DNA of 64,000 bases from Straminergon stramineum (taxonomy: Eukaryota > Streptophyta > Bryopsida > Hypnales > Calliergonaceae), in assembly GCA_963920665.1 (NCBI GenBank), contig OY987269.1:2668501-2732500 (forward strand). Reading direction: 5' to 3'. The notes below the pieces were generated by a model. It worked only from the letters and a program-made list of their open reading frames with translations. It was not told the DNA's origin and did no database searches. The position numbers and the translations under genes are program-made. Positions 22,900-35,331 of this stretch are shown here, piece by piece. Within the stretch, counting starts at the first letter, position 1. The number at the start of each line of letters is the position of its first letter.

Positions 22900-24140
22900 A
22901 GCAAGGTAGGGTACAGTAATTTCAATCAGCAGGTGATTAGCAACAATTAATGCTGGCATAGTTCTTGAGTAGTTGTGGTGCATTATGAGTGGCTACAGGA
23001 CTCTCAAAATTGGAATTAGTCCTTGTTGGAATTTACAACCAGCCCTTGGTCAAACATAAGAAGGTTTGTATGACCAGTGTAGGTAGAATAGAATCTTCAG
23101 CTTAAAAATTCATAGTAATTAATTTTTGAGAAAAAAGAATCTAAAAATTATACAAACCTTCAAAACTCTATTTCTGCTCACAAGAAAATTTCCCCACTAT
23201 TGAAACCTCTCTTGCAATTATGTGTACTTGCTTAAGTGGTCAAAAATGGGTCGGCTCCCTTAGTGATAAACAATCTATAATATTAAATATAAATAGTATA
23301 AGATTGATATTTGAACAAAATCTAAAAGGCTAAATTTAGCTTAGATATGATGTTTGCCCATTTCACACTAAATCAAGTCCTTTAGGGATTATGCCATACC
23401 ACTCTTTTAAATCTGAAATGGTTATTTACTTTTTTTGGGGGGTGGGGTGCTCATTCTTTTTTGAGATTGGAAAATCAACTGGAATTTTAGGATATCTAAT
23501 TTATATAAAGATACAATAGTTGATAAAATAGTTATGTCATTTTTTGTTTTTGACCTCCAATTTAGACAAGTGAATTGAAGTCAATATCCTATTTTTGAAG
23601 TTCTAGGAGTTTATTATTTCAAAATCCGCATTTCAAAATTCTTTCATAAATTGTAGAAATTTGTCTTTTCCATATTTCTTTATTTTTCCAAATTTCAAAC
23701 TGCACCACACTCTTCATCATGCCATGCTATTTCTAAAAATATATTTGGTTTAGTATACCTTGCGAAAGCTAACCATTGATGAAGTTGAAGAAAAAAATAG
23801 ATAATTTCATCCATTGATATCTTTCATAGAAATGATTTGATTACCTTCAATTTGACATTTCTAGAATCCTCCTAAAGTGTTTTATCTCATTTAGTCTAGA
23901 TGTTCATATTTTAGGTTAAAGTGGTAGCTTTTATGTGTCACTCTCAATTACAATGGTACCTTTTTATAATTCATTGTCACTTACAGACTTACAGTGGCAA
24001 CTTTTAGAATTTACTTCAGTAAAAGTGGTAGCTTTCGCAATAAAACTAAAGTTAAACCCCAATATAATGCATGTTGTTCTTCTACATAGGCATGCATAGT
24101 TGACTATTATATCACATTTGTTTCTTATGTTTTGAGGAAT
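22900..24140. repeat. Long dispersed repeat R1, copy B
   Basis: Same orientation and motif order as 1-1215. Landmarks are ATTCATAGTAATTA, GCTTAAGTGGTCAAAAATGGG, TTCATCCATTGATATC then TTTCATAGAAATGATTTGATT, and the ATAAAACTAAAGTTAAACCCC block near the right end. Copies differ by scattered substitutions and indels. No coding capacity is retained. Confidence 0.7.
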
Positions 24141-24449
24141 TATTTAGGGTTCTTACATTTTCTATTTCAATTTTTTCATTATTTTTTGAGCTTTCAAAAT
24201 TTAGAATTATATTGTTTTTTGTGTTATTTGTTGTAATGATGACAAGGGATAGTGTGGAACAAAAAGGAATTGGGTTTAGGTTTATATGGGTGGTGTGGAT
24301 CTGAGAATATTTATTGAAACACACAACAAGTGCAAATCTTCTAAGGGTACTTCCCATCCAATGATACCCAATTGAGGCAAATGCTTTTTCACCAAGAACT
24401 TCTTCAATCTATACAAAGATTTACAATGCATGATTATCAACATCGAGAT

Positions 24450-25175
24450 CACCTTTTGATATTTAGATAGACTAGAGAGTTGCTTGAGTCTATCGAAGTA
24501 TCAGAGGGTGACTTCAATGTCGATAAGTGTGCAGTGTGAATCTTCATGTAGATTTAAGAGGTCCCTGATGAAAGTATTTGTTTCAACCAAGCAACATTGG
24601 ATGGGAACAATAGTCCTTTGGCAAGCACCCTTGGAAGATTTACTCTTGTTGTATGTTTGAGTAGGTATTTCCATATCCACACCCATAATAACTTAAATCC
24701 AATTACCTTGTATTTCATACCACCCCTTGTCTACCACCGTCGCCCTTCTTTGATGAACTTGGCTTCTTCATGAATTAGTCTCTACCCTTCTTCTTGTTAG
24801 ATATTGATCAACATCCACTTGCTTGGAATGGATGATCACAAGAAGAAAAATTAGTAACTTATTATTTGTAGCTTTGATTGCAATCATTTTGAGATTTCAT
24901 CAATGATCCAAGGATACAACAAATATGAGATGATCATTGGATAGGTTGGAGAGTTGCTTGAGTCTATCTAAGTATCAAAGGGTGATTTCAATGTTGATGT
25001 GTGCATTGTGAATCTTCATGTAGATTTGAGAGGTCCCTAATGAAAAGCATTTGCTTCAACTTGGTAACGCCATAACATCGGAAAGGAACAATAGTCCTTT
25101 AGCAAATACTCTATAAGATCTACACCTATTGTATGCTTCAATAAATATTCCCGTATCCACACCTATAAGGTAGAA
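24450..25175 (+). repeat. Local direct duplication R6 (two units of about 240 bp)
   Basis: Unit 1 at about 24465-24690 and unit 2 at about 24945-25170 share GAGAGTTGCTTGAGTCTATC, GAATCTTCATGTAGATTT, GAGGTCCCTRATGAAA, GGAACAATAGTCCTTT and TATCCACACC. The interval between them (about 24700-24945) is itself related to 29985-30215, sharing CTTCTTTGATGAACYTGGCTTCTT and TACCCTTCTTCTTGT. The whole is probably an old repeat arranged twice, then copied elsewhere. Confidence 0.7.
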
Positions 25176-25744
25176 TCGCAGAAACACCTTAAAGCGTCCT
25201 TGTTCACATTCATTCACAATAGAGTTTCCTTGAAGTGTTCCAAGGCTTCCATTAAAGTGTCCGTCTACAATGTCATTAAATTGTCCCCTTATTTACAATT
25301 GGTTAGTTGATTGCTGCTTTTGTTACATTTTGATTTGACATTTACCAATATGATGGTTTTTGTGGTTTAGAGAGCTTCGACTTTGAAAATTCATAGAAAT
25401 TACATCCCATATCCAAATTTTTTTTAAAAATCTATGATTATCAATTTCTACCACTACAAAAAAATTCTAGCAAAAGGGGCCTCCAACTCTGTTGAATTGC
25501 TTATACTATTTGGTAGTTTGGAGTGCTTCCACTATATCAACCTAAACCCAATTACCTCATATTTCACACTACCCCTTGTCATCTTCACAATGAAAAACAC
25601 AAGAAACAATATAAATTGATAAGACTAAAGTGATTGAAGTCTAGATATCATTTGTAGGGGATGGCAAATATGTGGCCATAGTGTGGTAAATATGTGAGAG
25701 TTGCAAATTTGGTGTACATACTTTCTTTCCTACCACCACCATTC

Positions 25745-28700
25745 TTCTTTTTCTTTTTTTTTGACACAAATGAAACAAAATTTCATTGCAAAGGTAAAAA
25801 AATAGGACCTGCTAACCACAACACACACATACAACTAAGGACAGAAGTATGATAGCCCCCCTAACAAGCACAGAGAGGGACCATGGGCCTCTTGCGGCTT
25901 GCGGTAGTAAGTGGTGACACCACCTTCGCCCATCGGGAGGGCCCTTCATGGTGGCTCGAAGAAGAACCCATCCTTCGACTCGGTGCCATTCCATCTAGGT
26001 TGACCCTCACACATCCTGGTGAAGAAATTGAACTTGCACCTACGATTGAGAAAAGACGTTAGAAACTTCTGTCGAACTTTTAGGGCCTAATGTTGCTTAC
26101 TGCAAACATTGGCCCACTCTGCATGGCCTTAGTCCAGAATCCCTTGCCAAATCTAGTTCATTGCTCTCTCCATAGTCAAACTTTGATTATTGAATTCCAT
26201 GTCGTTCCTCTGGATCCATGGTGTCCACGCAAAAGTAGTGCGGAGCTCAAGCCACAACCTCTTGACCGCATTGAATCTTTGGGGAATCCTAATGGAAAAA
26301 ATCCCATGCCTCCATGTAAGCGGCCGCCAAGGCCCATGTGCATGGCACCCCACTAAGGCCACATTCAATATGTGTATAGCCCATTGCTATGCCAGGCATG
26401 CCGCATTACATTCCCAGAACCTGTACAAAATTGTTTCTTTAGAGCGATGAGGATAGATTGAGCAACTGGGGTATACTTCTTTGTTAATTCTTCCATGCTA
26501 GTGGTTGATAGGGACAACTCGATGCCATATGAGCCACAATAGACCGGCTTCCTTCCTTATCTGCTATGGTGCCCATAACATATTCCACTTGAGCTAAAAG
26601 TCCCCCGGTAGAACGTCTTCCCATTTCTTGGTTACTGGGTTGGGAACTTGATCTTTTTTCCAAATAAAGGTGAACCCAATTTTTGCAATGAATTGCATAA
26701 AGGACTCATTTGGATGCCTAGTCTACCATTGGAATTTGTTGGAATCCCACTCAAGTTGGTCAATCCTATCATAAAAGAGTCAAACAACCTTTTTCTTCGG
26801 CCCTCAAAATACCTCCACAATCCTCACTCAGTGAAAAGTCCCAGACAAGTTCTAGTCCTAAGTTGTTATTGTAGCAGTGGTATTGGGGTGAAGTATGCTC
26901 GATGTTGGTAACACTATGAAATCGGGGGTTGCTCATAGTCGAGGCCACTCTTGGGGATCTTGGTCAATTGGTATTGTCTCCCCCTCTGGCACTTGGATCA
27001 CAGTAGAGGGGGGGGGGGGCAATCTCTCCTTAAAAAAACACCCTATCCATTTGCTAAGTTTGGCCTTGGGTGGCTTGGGGTTGAGCAATCCCCCCTCCAC
27101 TACATATGAAGGGCTCACATGGCAGCCTGCCATGCGCCAAACTCTTATGGATGGAGCCCGAATTTCACTACTACTTCTTCAATTGGGAGGAGTTGATCTC
27201 CCTTATTTACATCACGAACTTGCTTAAGCCCTTGTTTATGTAGCTAGGCAGCCCTAGTTTTTGAGAACCCTAGGCATATTTTTATCACAAATGGGGACCA
27301 CCAGAGGGACTCAACTCCAACTTCTTCGGGGATAGACAGGTGCACTGGGACCACCTCTAGCTACAGCTTCCGCCATGACATGCCCACTCTAGACCAGACT
27401 GTAGATCTTTTATGCATATGAAAATGTGGAATTGGAAAGTATTCTAAGCTTAGGGCCCAACGTCCCCCTGAGGAAGGTTAGAAATCATTGAGACGATGGC
27501 GGATCAAAATGTGCAAGTTAGATACCCCTGGTTTGCATGCCTTTACCATCCACTTTACCATGAGCGATGTTAAATCATCTTGTAGGTGAATCACATTAAT
27601 ACCACCTTTGTCTCTAGTTTGACAACATTGGATCCATGCTACTTTAACCCGAGTATGGTGGAGCGAGTTGGCCCACAAGAAGTTTTCGACATATGATGCC
27701 ATTTTTTTTATCCCTACTTGTGTACCACCCCAAATCAAGACAAAATATAAGGTTGAAGACAACAATACACTACTAAACCCTGAATACCCAAGGCCTGTTT
27801 TGACTTTCTGGGTATTTGCTCTCAATTGTAGAAAATGACAACATTTTGATAAGTTGTATCAATTTTTTAAATTGTAACCGTACAAATTCAAACTAGACAT
27901 GTTAGAGATCACATAGGAAAAGAAAACACAATAATATCACTTATGGAGTGAAAGATTATAATGTTTGATCATAAGGGTGTTAAAACTACAGAAGTGATGT
28001 GAAACCTTTCAATCCTCTTTTCACAAGTCAAATTTGAAAAGTTGGTGACCAAAAAATTATGAGGTTAGAAGGCCTAACATGCATAACCCCAATCAATTTA
28101 TGGCTTCTCAAAATCTACTCTACAATTTTTTTAAATGAATTTTGAGTGTGATTAATTCTCCAAGATCTAGTGTATTTGAGGCTCATTTCCAAGAGCCCTC
28201 AACATTAGTCAAGATTGCAATGGGTACTCTTGCACAAAATCTTAAATAGAAAAATCAATATCATTCATTTTCAAAATCGGATATTTAATGCTAAAACTAG
28301 ACTTGAAAGAGAACTTCCCAAAAATACAAACTACTAAAAATAGCAAATTGGTTAGGTTTTATTTAACTCCAAAGTTTTGCAAACATTAGATTTTGGTGCC
28401 TTGGGCATTTAGGGGTTAACTATCACCCTGCAAATGTCCAGGAAGAACCGGCAGCTAGTTCAAAGTTAGCTGGTGGAATTGGTCAAAACCTCGGTTGCAA
28501 TTTGAAAACATCGGCTAAAAACCAGTGGATAAAAACAAAAAAATCGATTTTGAATGGGAAATAGAGAAAATAACCAAACTTTGTACTTGAAAAACCGATT
28601 CAATGTGGGAACTGTATGAAAATAGTTGGTAAAACTCAAAAAACTTCCTGAACGTTGACCCCGCAGCTAGTGGAATTACTCTTGGCTGTGCACCAGTACT

Positions 28701-29984
28701 GCAGTTGTTCAATGATCGGAAAAAACCGGCAGCTAGTTCAAAGTTAGCCAGTGGATTTGGGAAAAAAACCGGTTGCATTTTGAAATTAAAGGATGCAAAA
28801 CTAGCAAGAAATTTTTAGAACTGGAAATCAACTAGTACCACCCAAAATTTGGAGGATATTTGACCGCTTCCTTAAAATATTTGGGGGATTTTAGTTGCCT
28901 TGCCAAAAAAATTATCAGCTAATACCCGGCTAATGAAGGTTTGTTGCCACCGGATATCAACCTTTGCACTTGTGCCAAAGGACCTAGTATGAAATTCTCA
29001 TTATTGAAAAATGAAAAAAAATGGAAAAAAAAATTAGAAACCTTACTTATTCTTAGCTCACAGAGTTGCAACCCACCACCTCGTAGGAGCGCAAGGCACC
29101 TCTCGAAGTTGCTAGAGGAAAAACTTCAAAATCGTATGACAACATCCAATTTTGATAGTGTCATGTGATTGGCCTTGGAAGGATCTGACAAAGACTATGA
29201 CAACATAATAGACGAGGCCATTATCTTGTAGAAGAATTCTTCTAAGTTTCACCATTTATATGCAAATCCTAAGCAGTACCTTATAGGGGTAACAAAAGAA
29301 ATATTTGAAGAACGTGAAATGGGTATTTCCTAAATTCTTTTGATTTCATGCAACCTTTTCATAACCATCCTCAACTCTATACTGCATGGGTTGGGAGGAT
29401 CCTTGGCCTTCAAGTGGTGAAGGACTTTGCCAAGTTCAATTCCTACTAAGGATGCAATATTAATTAGCATTTTCATTTTTCATTTTCTTTTCTATATTTT
29501 ATACAAATTTTGCAATTTAGCCAGTGCCAATTTCAATTTGGAGGAAATTTGCCAGTGAGAAATTAAAATTGGAGGAAATCAACCGGTACTTTTTGTGATT
29601 CAAAGGATGTAACCGGTGCCCATTGAAAAAAAACCGGTTCATTTTCGTGGAAGGAGGAAATCAGCTGGAGGACCTCGAAAAATTCCCCGAACACTGCAGC
29701 TGCTTAAGAGTTCTCTCATAAAGGAATGTTTCAACCGAGGGCGCTGAGAGGGTCATCCCGAAGGGTGTGCCGAGCAGCTTGTTAATGTTAGCGTCCTCAG
29801 CCCATGTAATGCGGAGGCGCTGTGTCCATTGTGGTCTCGCTTCTCCCCCTCTTGCTTTCCAATACCCGCATGATTTAGTCCAATTAAGGACTAGGCCAGA
29901 AGCCTCGCGCGCAGAACTCGTTCAGCAACCCCACTGTGAGGGAGGTATCGTCAGCATATTGAGCTATCACCTGTTATCGTTCAC
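25745..29984 (-). mobile_element. Degenerate, 5'-truncated LINE (non-LTR retrotransposon), interrupted by other repeats
   Basis: Minus-strand translation shows pieces of a LINE ORF2 in order. About 29984-29700 gives VIAQYADDTSLTV, the reverse transcriptase YADD active-site strand, then after a frameshift LNWTKSCGYW and INKLLGTPFGMTLS. About 27840-27478 gives LLSSTLYFVLIWGG, KMASYVENFLWA and VKAWIQCC-like thumb motifs ending SNLHILIRHRL. About 26368-26153 gives GPWRPLTWRHGIFS and IQRNDMEFNNQ, the C-terminal zf-RVT end. The element ends in a poly(A)-like tract (T run at 25747-25762 on the plus strand). Stops and frameshifts make it dead. The interval 27845-29695 is not LINE and holds family C and related sequence, probably nested insertions. 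A possible target duplication, CCTACCRCCRCCATTCTT, flanks it near 25729 and 29985. Confidence 0.8.
28432..29695. mobile_element. Family C / hAT-like sequences nested in the LINE
   Basis: A compact copy spans about 28432-28655, with AACCGGCAGCTAGTTCAAAG, GGTTGCAATTTGAAAACATC and an end at AACTTCCTGAACGTTG. A second block starts at about 28700 (GGAAAAAACCGGCAGCTAG) and, with unrelated sequence between, ends at about 29690 with AAATTCCCCGAACACTG, which is the inverted form of the family C terminus. This second block of about 1 kb could be a longer, partly deleted family member; no transposase motif was recognised in its interior. Confidence 0.5.
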
Positions 29985-31673
29985 CTACCGCCGCCATTCT
30001 TTGATGAACCTGGCTTCTTAACTAATTAGTTTCTACCCTTCTTCTTGTCGAGTACTGATACACTTCCGCTTGCCTTGAATGGGTGATCGCCAGAGGCGAA
30101 GTTCCTAACTTAGTGCAGCTCTGGTTGCGATCTTTTCTGAGATTTCATCGATGGTCGAAGGATATTACAGATACGAGTTGATTGTTGGAAGATGTTGAGC
30201 AGTTGAGAGTAATGCCGGCCTCAATTTGCTCGTTGGAAATGTGAGCATGGAATCTGCGAAATAAGTTTCAGTTCGAGCGTCAATCTCATAGCAGGGATTC
30301 ACCTTCTTGCCCTTCTCGATTTGATGGTGGTAGTGCAATTGGAGGTTTTAGATCGGAGGGCCCAGCCATGAGGGTTCGATTGGGGAAACATGGGATACGA
30401 GGCTTGCTTGCTTCCATAGTGATGTCGTTCTTGCGGTTGGCAATTACACGGTCCGGTAGTTCTTTGCGTGAAACGATATTTTGGCTATAAGGTCACAAGT
30501 CTTACATGTGTCTCTTTCTTCGATTGCAGCAAAGGTTGGTACTGATAGCTGCTTCTGCTGTTGTTGAAGTGGCATGAACTCTGACAACCCCTACAGAGAC
30601 GCCGTTTTACTTCTTATATTATATTTCTCTTCTGCTAAGAGGCTTTCACGTTAACAGCATCGCAGCGTTGAGAGCGTGGCAATACTCCGAAGAGGTCCGT
30701 AGTCAGTTTACTCCTGGTGTACCTCTTACAGGAATGCATGCCCTTTGATATGCACTCCTGCTCTTCAGGTCATCCACAATTTAGCTTCCGAGGACTCGTC
30801 GTCTTAGTCAAGCCCTTCAATAGCGGGTAAGTCAGTCACATCGTATACCATTTTCATTATTGAAGTCTTCACTCGTTGAGAATTTTTGTCGCAAGAATTG
30901 ACCAGAACTTATAGTTCCTTCACCTGCATTTCGAACTCCTGTAGTAGTCAATCGAGTATTTCAACTGTCTCTTGAGACCAATTCCATTTTAGTAACTTCT
31001 CCCGAGTCTAATCTTGGGACTGTCACAACGAACTGCGATAGTCGGAACCCTTTTCAAACTTGCAACTCATATCTGTAGAGGGAGTCGAAGCGCTAGTGAG
31101 ACAGCATAAATGGAGACCCAAAGTTCTATCCTTATATTAGGGTTTGTCTCATGCCGTGCTATCTGCTCCGCAATTTGCACGATTGTAAACAAATTGGGCA
31201 CAAAGTGTTTCTTCTCTCCTCAGTGTATTAGCCCTCTCATAGAGTTTTGGAACATCATTCTATAATCGCTTGAGTTACTACTCCTAGCAGAGTTTCGGCT
31301 TTAATGTTTAGTCTGTTTGACGGCGAATATCTCTATGGTTGCACTCTTCTCCTAATCGCAAAGAAGACTGGTGACTTATAGGTATTCCTTGCAATCTCAA
31401 ACTCTCGACGTAGGATCGGGTTAATTATAACAAAGAAACGGGGTTATTGCTGCTGTTTCACGTGTCATTAGGGTTATACTGTTTCTGAAAAGCATTCTAC
31501 TGGGGGTTTTCGGGGTTTTTTTTTGCACAAGTTTCAATTGCACGGGGGTATGTTATGGAGCTTCGGGGAACCTTATGAGTGAGAGAGCTGATGGGACTGT
31601 GTTTCGAACATTCACGTTCAGCGGTTGTAACCCCGGAGAATTGGGTCTGCTTCTTAGCAGCTCAGAATTTCCG
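29985..31673. other. Repeat R6 remnant and unassigned sequence
   Basis: About 29985-30215 matches the R6 interval at 24740-24960. The rest has intermediate GC and no recognisable gene; it may be old repeat DNA. An odd TGGGGGTTTTCGGGGTTTTT stretch lies at 31501-31522. Confidence 0.4.
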
Positions 31674-31747
31674 GTCTGGTTGGTGTAGTCGGTCATCACG
31701 CTAGTCTCACACACTAGAGGTCCCCAGTTCGAACCTGGGATCAGACA
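31674..31747 (+). tRNA. tRNA-Val (anticodon CAC)
   Basis: A 74-base cloverleaf. Acceptor GTCTGGT pairs with ATCAGAC (discriminator A). The D arm contains GTGTAGTCGGTCATCAC. Anticodon stem CTAGT/ACTAG encloses loop CTCACAC, giving CAC. The T arm is CCCAG-TTCGAAC-CTGGG. No intron. It matches the plant nuclear tRNA-Val pattern and lies only four bases from the next tRNA. Confidence 0.96.
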
Positions 31748-31751
31748 CTTT

Positions 31752-31824
31752 GCGCCTGTAGCTCAGTGGATAGAGCGTCTGTTTCCTAAGCAGAAAGTCG
31801 TAGGTTCGACCCCTACCTGGCGCG
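31752..31824 (+). tRNA. tRNA-Arg (anticodon CCT)
   Basis: A 73-base cloverleaf starting GCGCCTG and ending CTGGCGC with discriminator G. B box GGTTCGACCCC is present. The anticodon stem TCTGT/GCAGA encloses TTCCTAA, giving CCT for AGG codons. No intron. It is in the same direction as the tRNA-Val four bases upstream, each with its own internal promoter. Confidence 0.96.
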
Positions 31825-32476
31825 CGATGGCGGCTCTTTTTATTTTGCCATTTTGATTTGTTTTTTGCATTTGATTAACTGGGAATGTTCAACTATTGCG
31901 GAATGCTGTGGAATCTGGACGTGGTTCATGTTATGGCTGGCGTAACTAAATTCAAATTGTGTCTATGACATCTGCTACATCTCCTCTTTAACAATTACGG
32001 AGTAACTCATTTCACCGATCTTACAGGATGGGGCTCAAGCTGCCCGGAACCTAAGAGGTGAGACCTTGTAAAGAACAAGTAATGGTGTAGCCCGTTCTTT
32101 CTCAAGAACGATTGTGTTTGTTTTTTAAATCCAAACTGTTGTTTTTCATTCCGATCTGACTTCTCTTGGTGTACCATGAACATGTTTTTACAAGTTGCGT
32201 GAGGCTATGTTTAGGCAATCAACAGTTGTAACGTACCTTGTGCACATTTTCTTGCCCTTCTAGTTGGCAGAAATACCATTTACCTTGTCACTGTCTGCCA
32301 TACTATCTGCTAGTCAGACTTTACTTGCCTGTGTTGGCGGCACTCCACCCTCGAATCTTTGAAGTATGGGCTCTAGGATTTTGAGCAAAGAAAGGGTCTG
32401 CGCAAAGACATTATTTATACGAAGGTAATTGAAGACTTTCGTCAAAAGCTATTGAAGACCTTTGGCAAAATTCTGT
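31825..32476. other. Spacer downstream of the tRNA pair
   Basis: It begins with a T-rich stretch (CTTTTTATTTTG at about 31838) that would terminate RNA polymerase III. No gene is recognised beyond it. Confidence 0.5.
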
Positions 32477-32717
32477 TAAGGTAAGAGCACCCAATGGCGT
32501 CCCTGTACCCAATGGCGTCCCTGTACCCAATGGCGTCAGATTTTGCAGAGCATAATCATTTCAGGCTGTAAATGTAAGTAAACAGTAGACAGCTTATCTT
32601 TTTGACCTAAAATGATAAGATGTCTACAGTCCAGCTACAGTTATATTCTAGAATGAATTCCTGACGTAGAAAGGGATGCCATCGGGTACAAGGTCACCAT
32701 TGGGTGCTCTTACCTTA
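32477..32717. mobile_element. MITE family M1, copy 1
   Basis: A 241-bp element with near-perfect terminal inverted repeats: TAAGGTAAGAGCACCCAATG at the left and its complement CATTGGGTGCTCTTACCTTA at the right. The interior has a subterminal palindromic arrangement around TAAACAGTAGACA and TGTCTACAGT. Just inside the left end CCCAATGGCGTCCCTGTA is repeated 2.5 times. The trinucleotide TGT flanks both ends. A related copy is at 35332-35535. Confidence 0.85.
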
Positions 32718-35331
32718 TGTGCAGAGATTTTTTGAGGTCTCGGTCAAAGTTTGCCAGGAGACCTCATGGAAAGAAGTTTTTTGTGTAGAAAAAATTGCTA
32801 CAGAGACCTTAACCCTTAAAGGACGGATTGGTGACCGTGGAAATACTCCTTTTGGGAATTGTGTGACATCATCTATTTTATTAAATTCAAAAATATTCAT
32901 TGGAAGTCATAGTATTGTAGAAGATCTATGCTTTTCTCACAAAATTTTGAGGATGAATAGTTTCAATTTTGTCCTAGATAGAGAGATTCTTTGTCATCCA
33001 TTGGACACAAAACATTTGTGCTGATGTTTAACCCCTAAAGACTCGAGGCATATTTTAGGCAGAAATTGTGAAAAACTGCCACTTTTTAGGGCAGCGAGAA
33101 AAACATGAAGAAAAAAGTTTTTTTTCCAAAATTTAACCATTTAAATTTGTATTAGACTACTATGGGAATGTGTGGAAAAAATTTCAGGAATTTTGATTGC
33201 ATGGATTGAAAGATTATAACGTTTGAAGTTAGAAGAAAAAGGTTTTTTTTGACCTTGCTTGATAGGGTTAGCAACATTTAACTCCTACAATGAGATTTTT
33301 ACATTGCACATGGTTATTATTTTGGACATTTGCATCTTGTATCATTTACTTAACATACCTGCCAAAGTGTAGAAGTAGAAGAGGTTTTTTGAACATGTTG
33401 CTCAAGCTACCATAAAAGTTTAGGGCAAAATAACTTTTGATCTAGGCTCCCAATTGGAAAAAAAAATTCCCACTTAGAGGGTACATTTTTACACCTTGTG
33501 TCAAAATTTGAAGAACATCTCATCAAAATTGACTTCAAAGGAACCTACCTAGATTTTCAATTGTCCGTTCAATGGACAATTGTCCTTTAGGGGTTAAGGG
33601 TTAAACACTAAGTGCCTCAATGACCAAAAGTGGCCACTGATAGTTTGGAACTCCAATTTCAAGTGTTGTAACTTTTGCATTTGATGTCCGAATTTAATAA
33701 AACTTGTTCTCTCTTTTAGTTTGTGTGGTGAATTTTTTCAGATCAATCAAAGATATACTAATTTTTTGGGAGCCATTTGAAGTTTGTAGGTTCATTTTTA
33801 GTTCACCAAATTGTGTTTTGATTTGATGGTTGCAACTTTGGGGGCTTGTAGATCCTTCATACAATGTTTGTTAGATTTCTCTTTGCTACTTTTTGACATT
33901 TCAAAGTCATTTTTGCAGACATATGGTATTGAGTCAATTGAGTGATATTTTTTTACCAATGTTTATGTATGTTGGTGTTGAAGCACTTTAAAATTGTAGC
34001 TTAAAGTTTTCATTTGAGTAGGTTTAGAAATCGAACTTTCACCTCTAATATGGTTCTAGGAAATTCTTTTTCAACACTGAATTATTATAATCTTACAATC
34101 AATGTGGCCAAACGAATCCAAATTTGATTCCCATTATCTAGAGAATGTACATTATAAGATTGTATGGTTGAGACTTTCATATCTTAGTGACATTTAGACC
34201 TATAACATTTTAAAAGCAATGATGTCTTTCAAATCCCAAATGCTAGGGATACTTAACCTTATAAAGATGTTATGGACCCAAAAAATTTGATGGATGGCTT
34301 TTCTATTTAATTGTAGAAACAAAGAATGCACCTATTGGTCCAATAATTAAAGTATTTTGGTGAGTACCTTGATCATGGGGGCCACATCCTTCATCGGTTA
34401 ACTTTGAAACAACTTTGAGTCACTATGGAAACCATCCTTTTTGGTACAATGTGAATCATCTACTTAAAAATCCCAAGAACACTCATCTAAGGTCAAATTA
34501 CTATGGCAAGACTTCCAAGGATTAACACGCAAAATTCTATCTAACATAAAAGGATTCCCTACCATCTAAAGGACACTTTTGGTCCTCATCGTCATTCTAG
34601 GGTTAAACCTGTTCAGGGAAACAACTCACAAAAGGACCTGTCTTCATGCTTCAAATCTTCACTAGTATGCCTTGTATCGTTGCCACAACCATAGCCAAAA
34701 TAAAAGTAATTTTCTAATTTTTTAATCCATACAAACTTTGAAATTCAAGAACTTTTATATCATAGGTCCAAATGTCACAAAACAAAGCTTGTGCACCCCT
34801 CGTTGCCAAGGGCTTTCCAACGGTACCAAGAACGCAACCGGGGATGCATAGTCCAAGAAATATCAACGTAACAAACAAAACAAACAACATAATTGAAAGT
34901 ATGGGTAGCCGAATCCCAACACTAGTCAGTAAGCACCCGTGAGCCTTATCTTCTCGTTTCACTCCTCGAATTGTGTCTTTTAACGCAATCCATGCCTTTC
35001 AAATTAACATGTGTTTGTGTTTGCTGTTGCAAAGGAATGAATTAATGATTTATTGGTAATCAACCCTGGCTTTGGTGAGACTTACGGAAGCAATATAATA
35101 TGCTAGTGAGTCAATTGTAGGTGCAGATTATCACGAATGCTTCTCATGGCTTTACTGACATAGGTTGATAGCTAGTTTCTAGGGTTTCTGTTCTCAATCG
35201 GTTTTGTTGTCATTACACAAGCTACGTCTTCTCCGAAGTGAGAACGGTTAAGTGGTTCAGCCGGTTCTTGGTGCTATTTCAGCAACAATTTGAGCCTGGT
35301 TTCAGAAAACTTACATCAATGAGGGAGGAGC
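32718..35331. other. AT-rich DNA made of dispersed repeat families B, D and A
   Basis: About 32805-33015 and 34245-34610 are family B copies (GTAGAAGATCT or CAAGACTTCC after GGTCAAA, and CATCCATTGGACAC-like motifs). About 33025-33260 is family D (AAAAACTGCCACTTTTTAG, GAAAGATTATAACGTTTGAA), found inverted at 51535-51790. About 34680-34910 is family A. The motif CCTTTAGGGGTTAA recurs at several module edges. No gene is supported; the 106-residue open frame at 32704-33024 lies wholly within a repeat. Confidence 0.6.

Noticed and set aside
27006..27018. Run of G residues as a possible quadruplex
   Set aside because: A single homopolymer in a decayed LINE, probably slippage, with no separate G-tracts.
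32704..33024. 106-residue open frame
   Set aside because: Lies entirely within a dispersed family B repeat copy and is not conserved in other copies.
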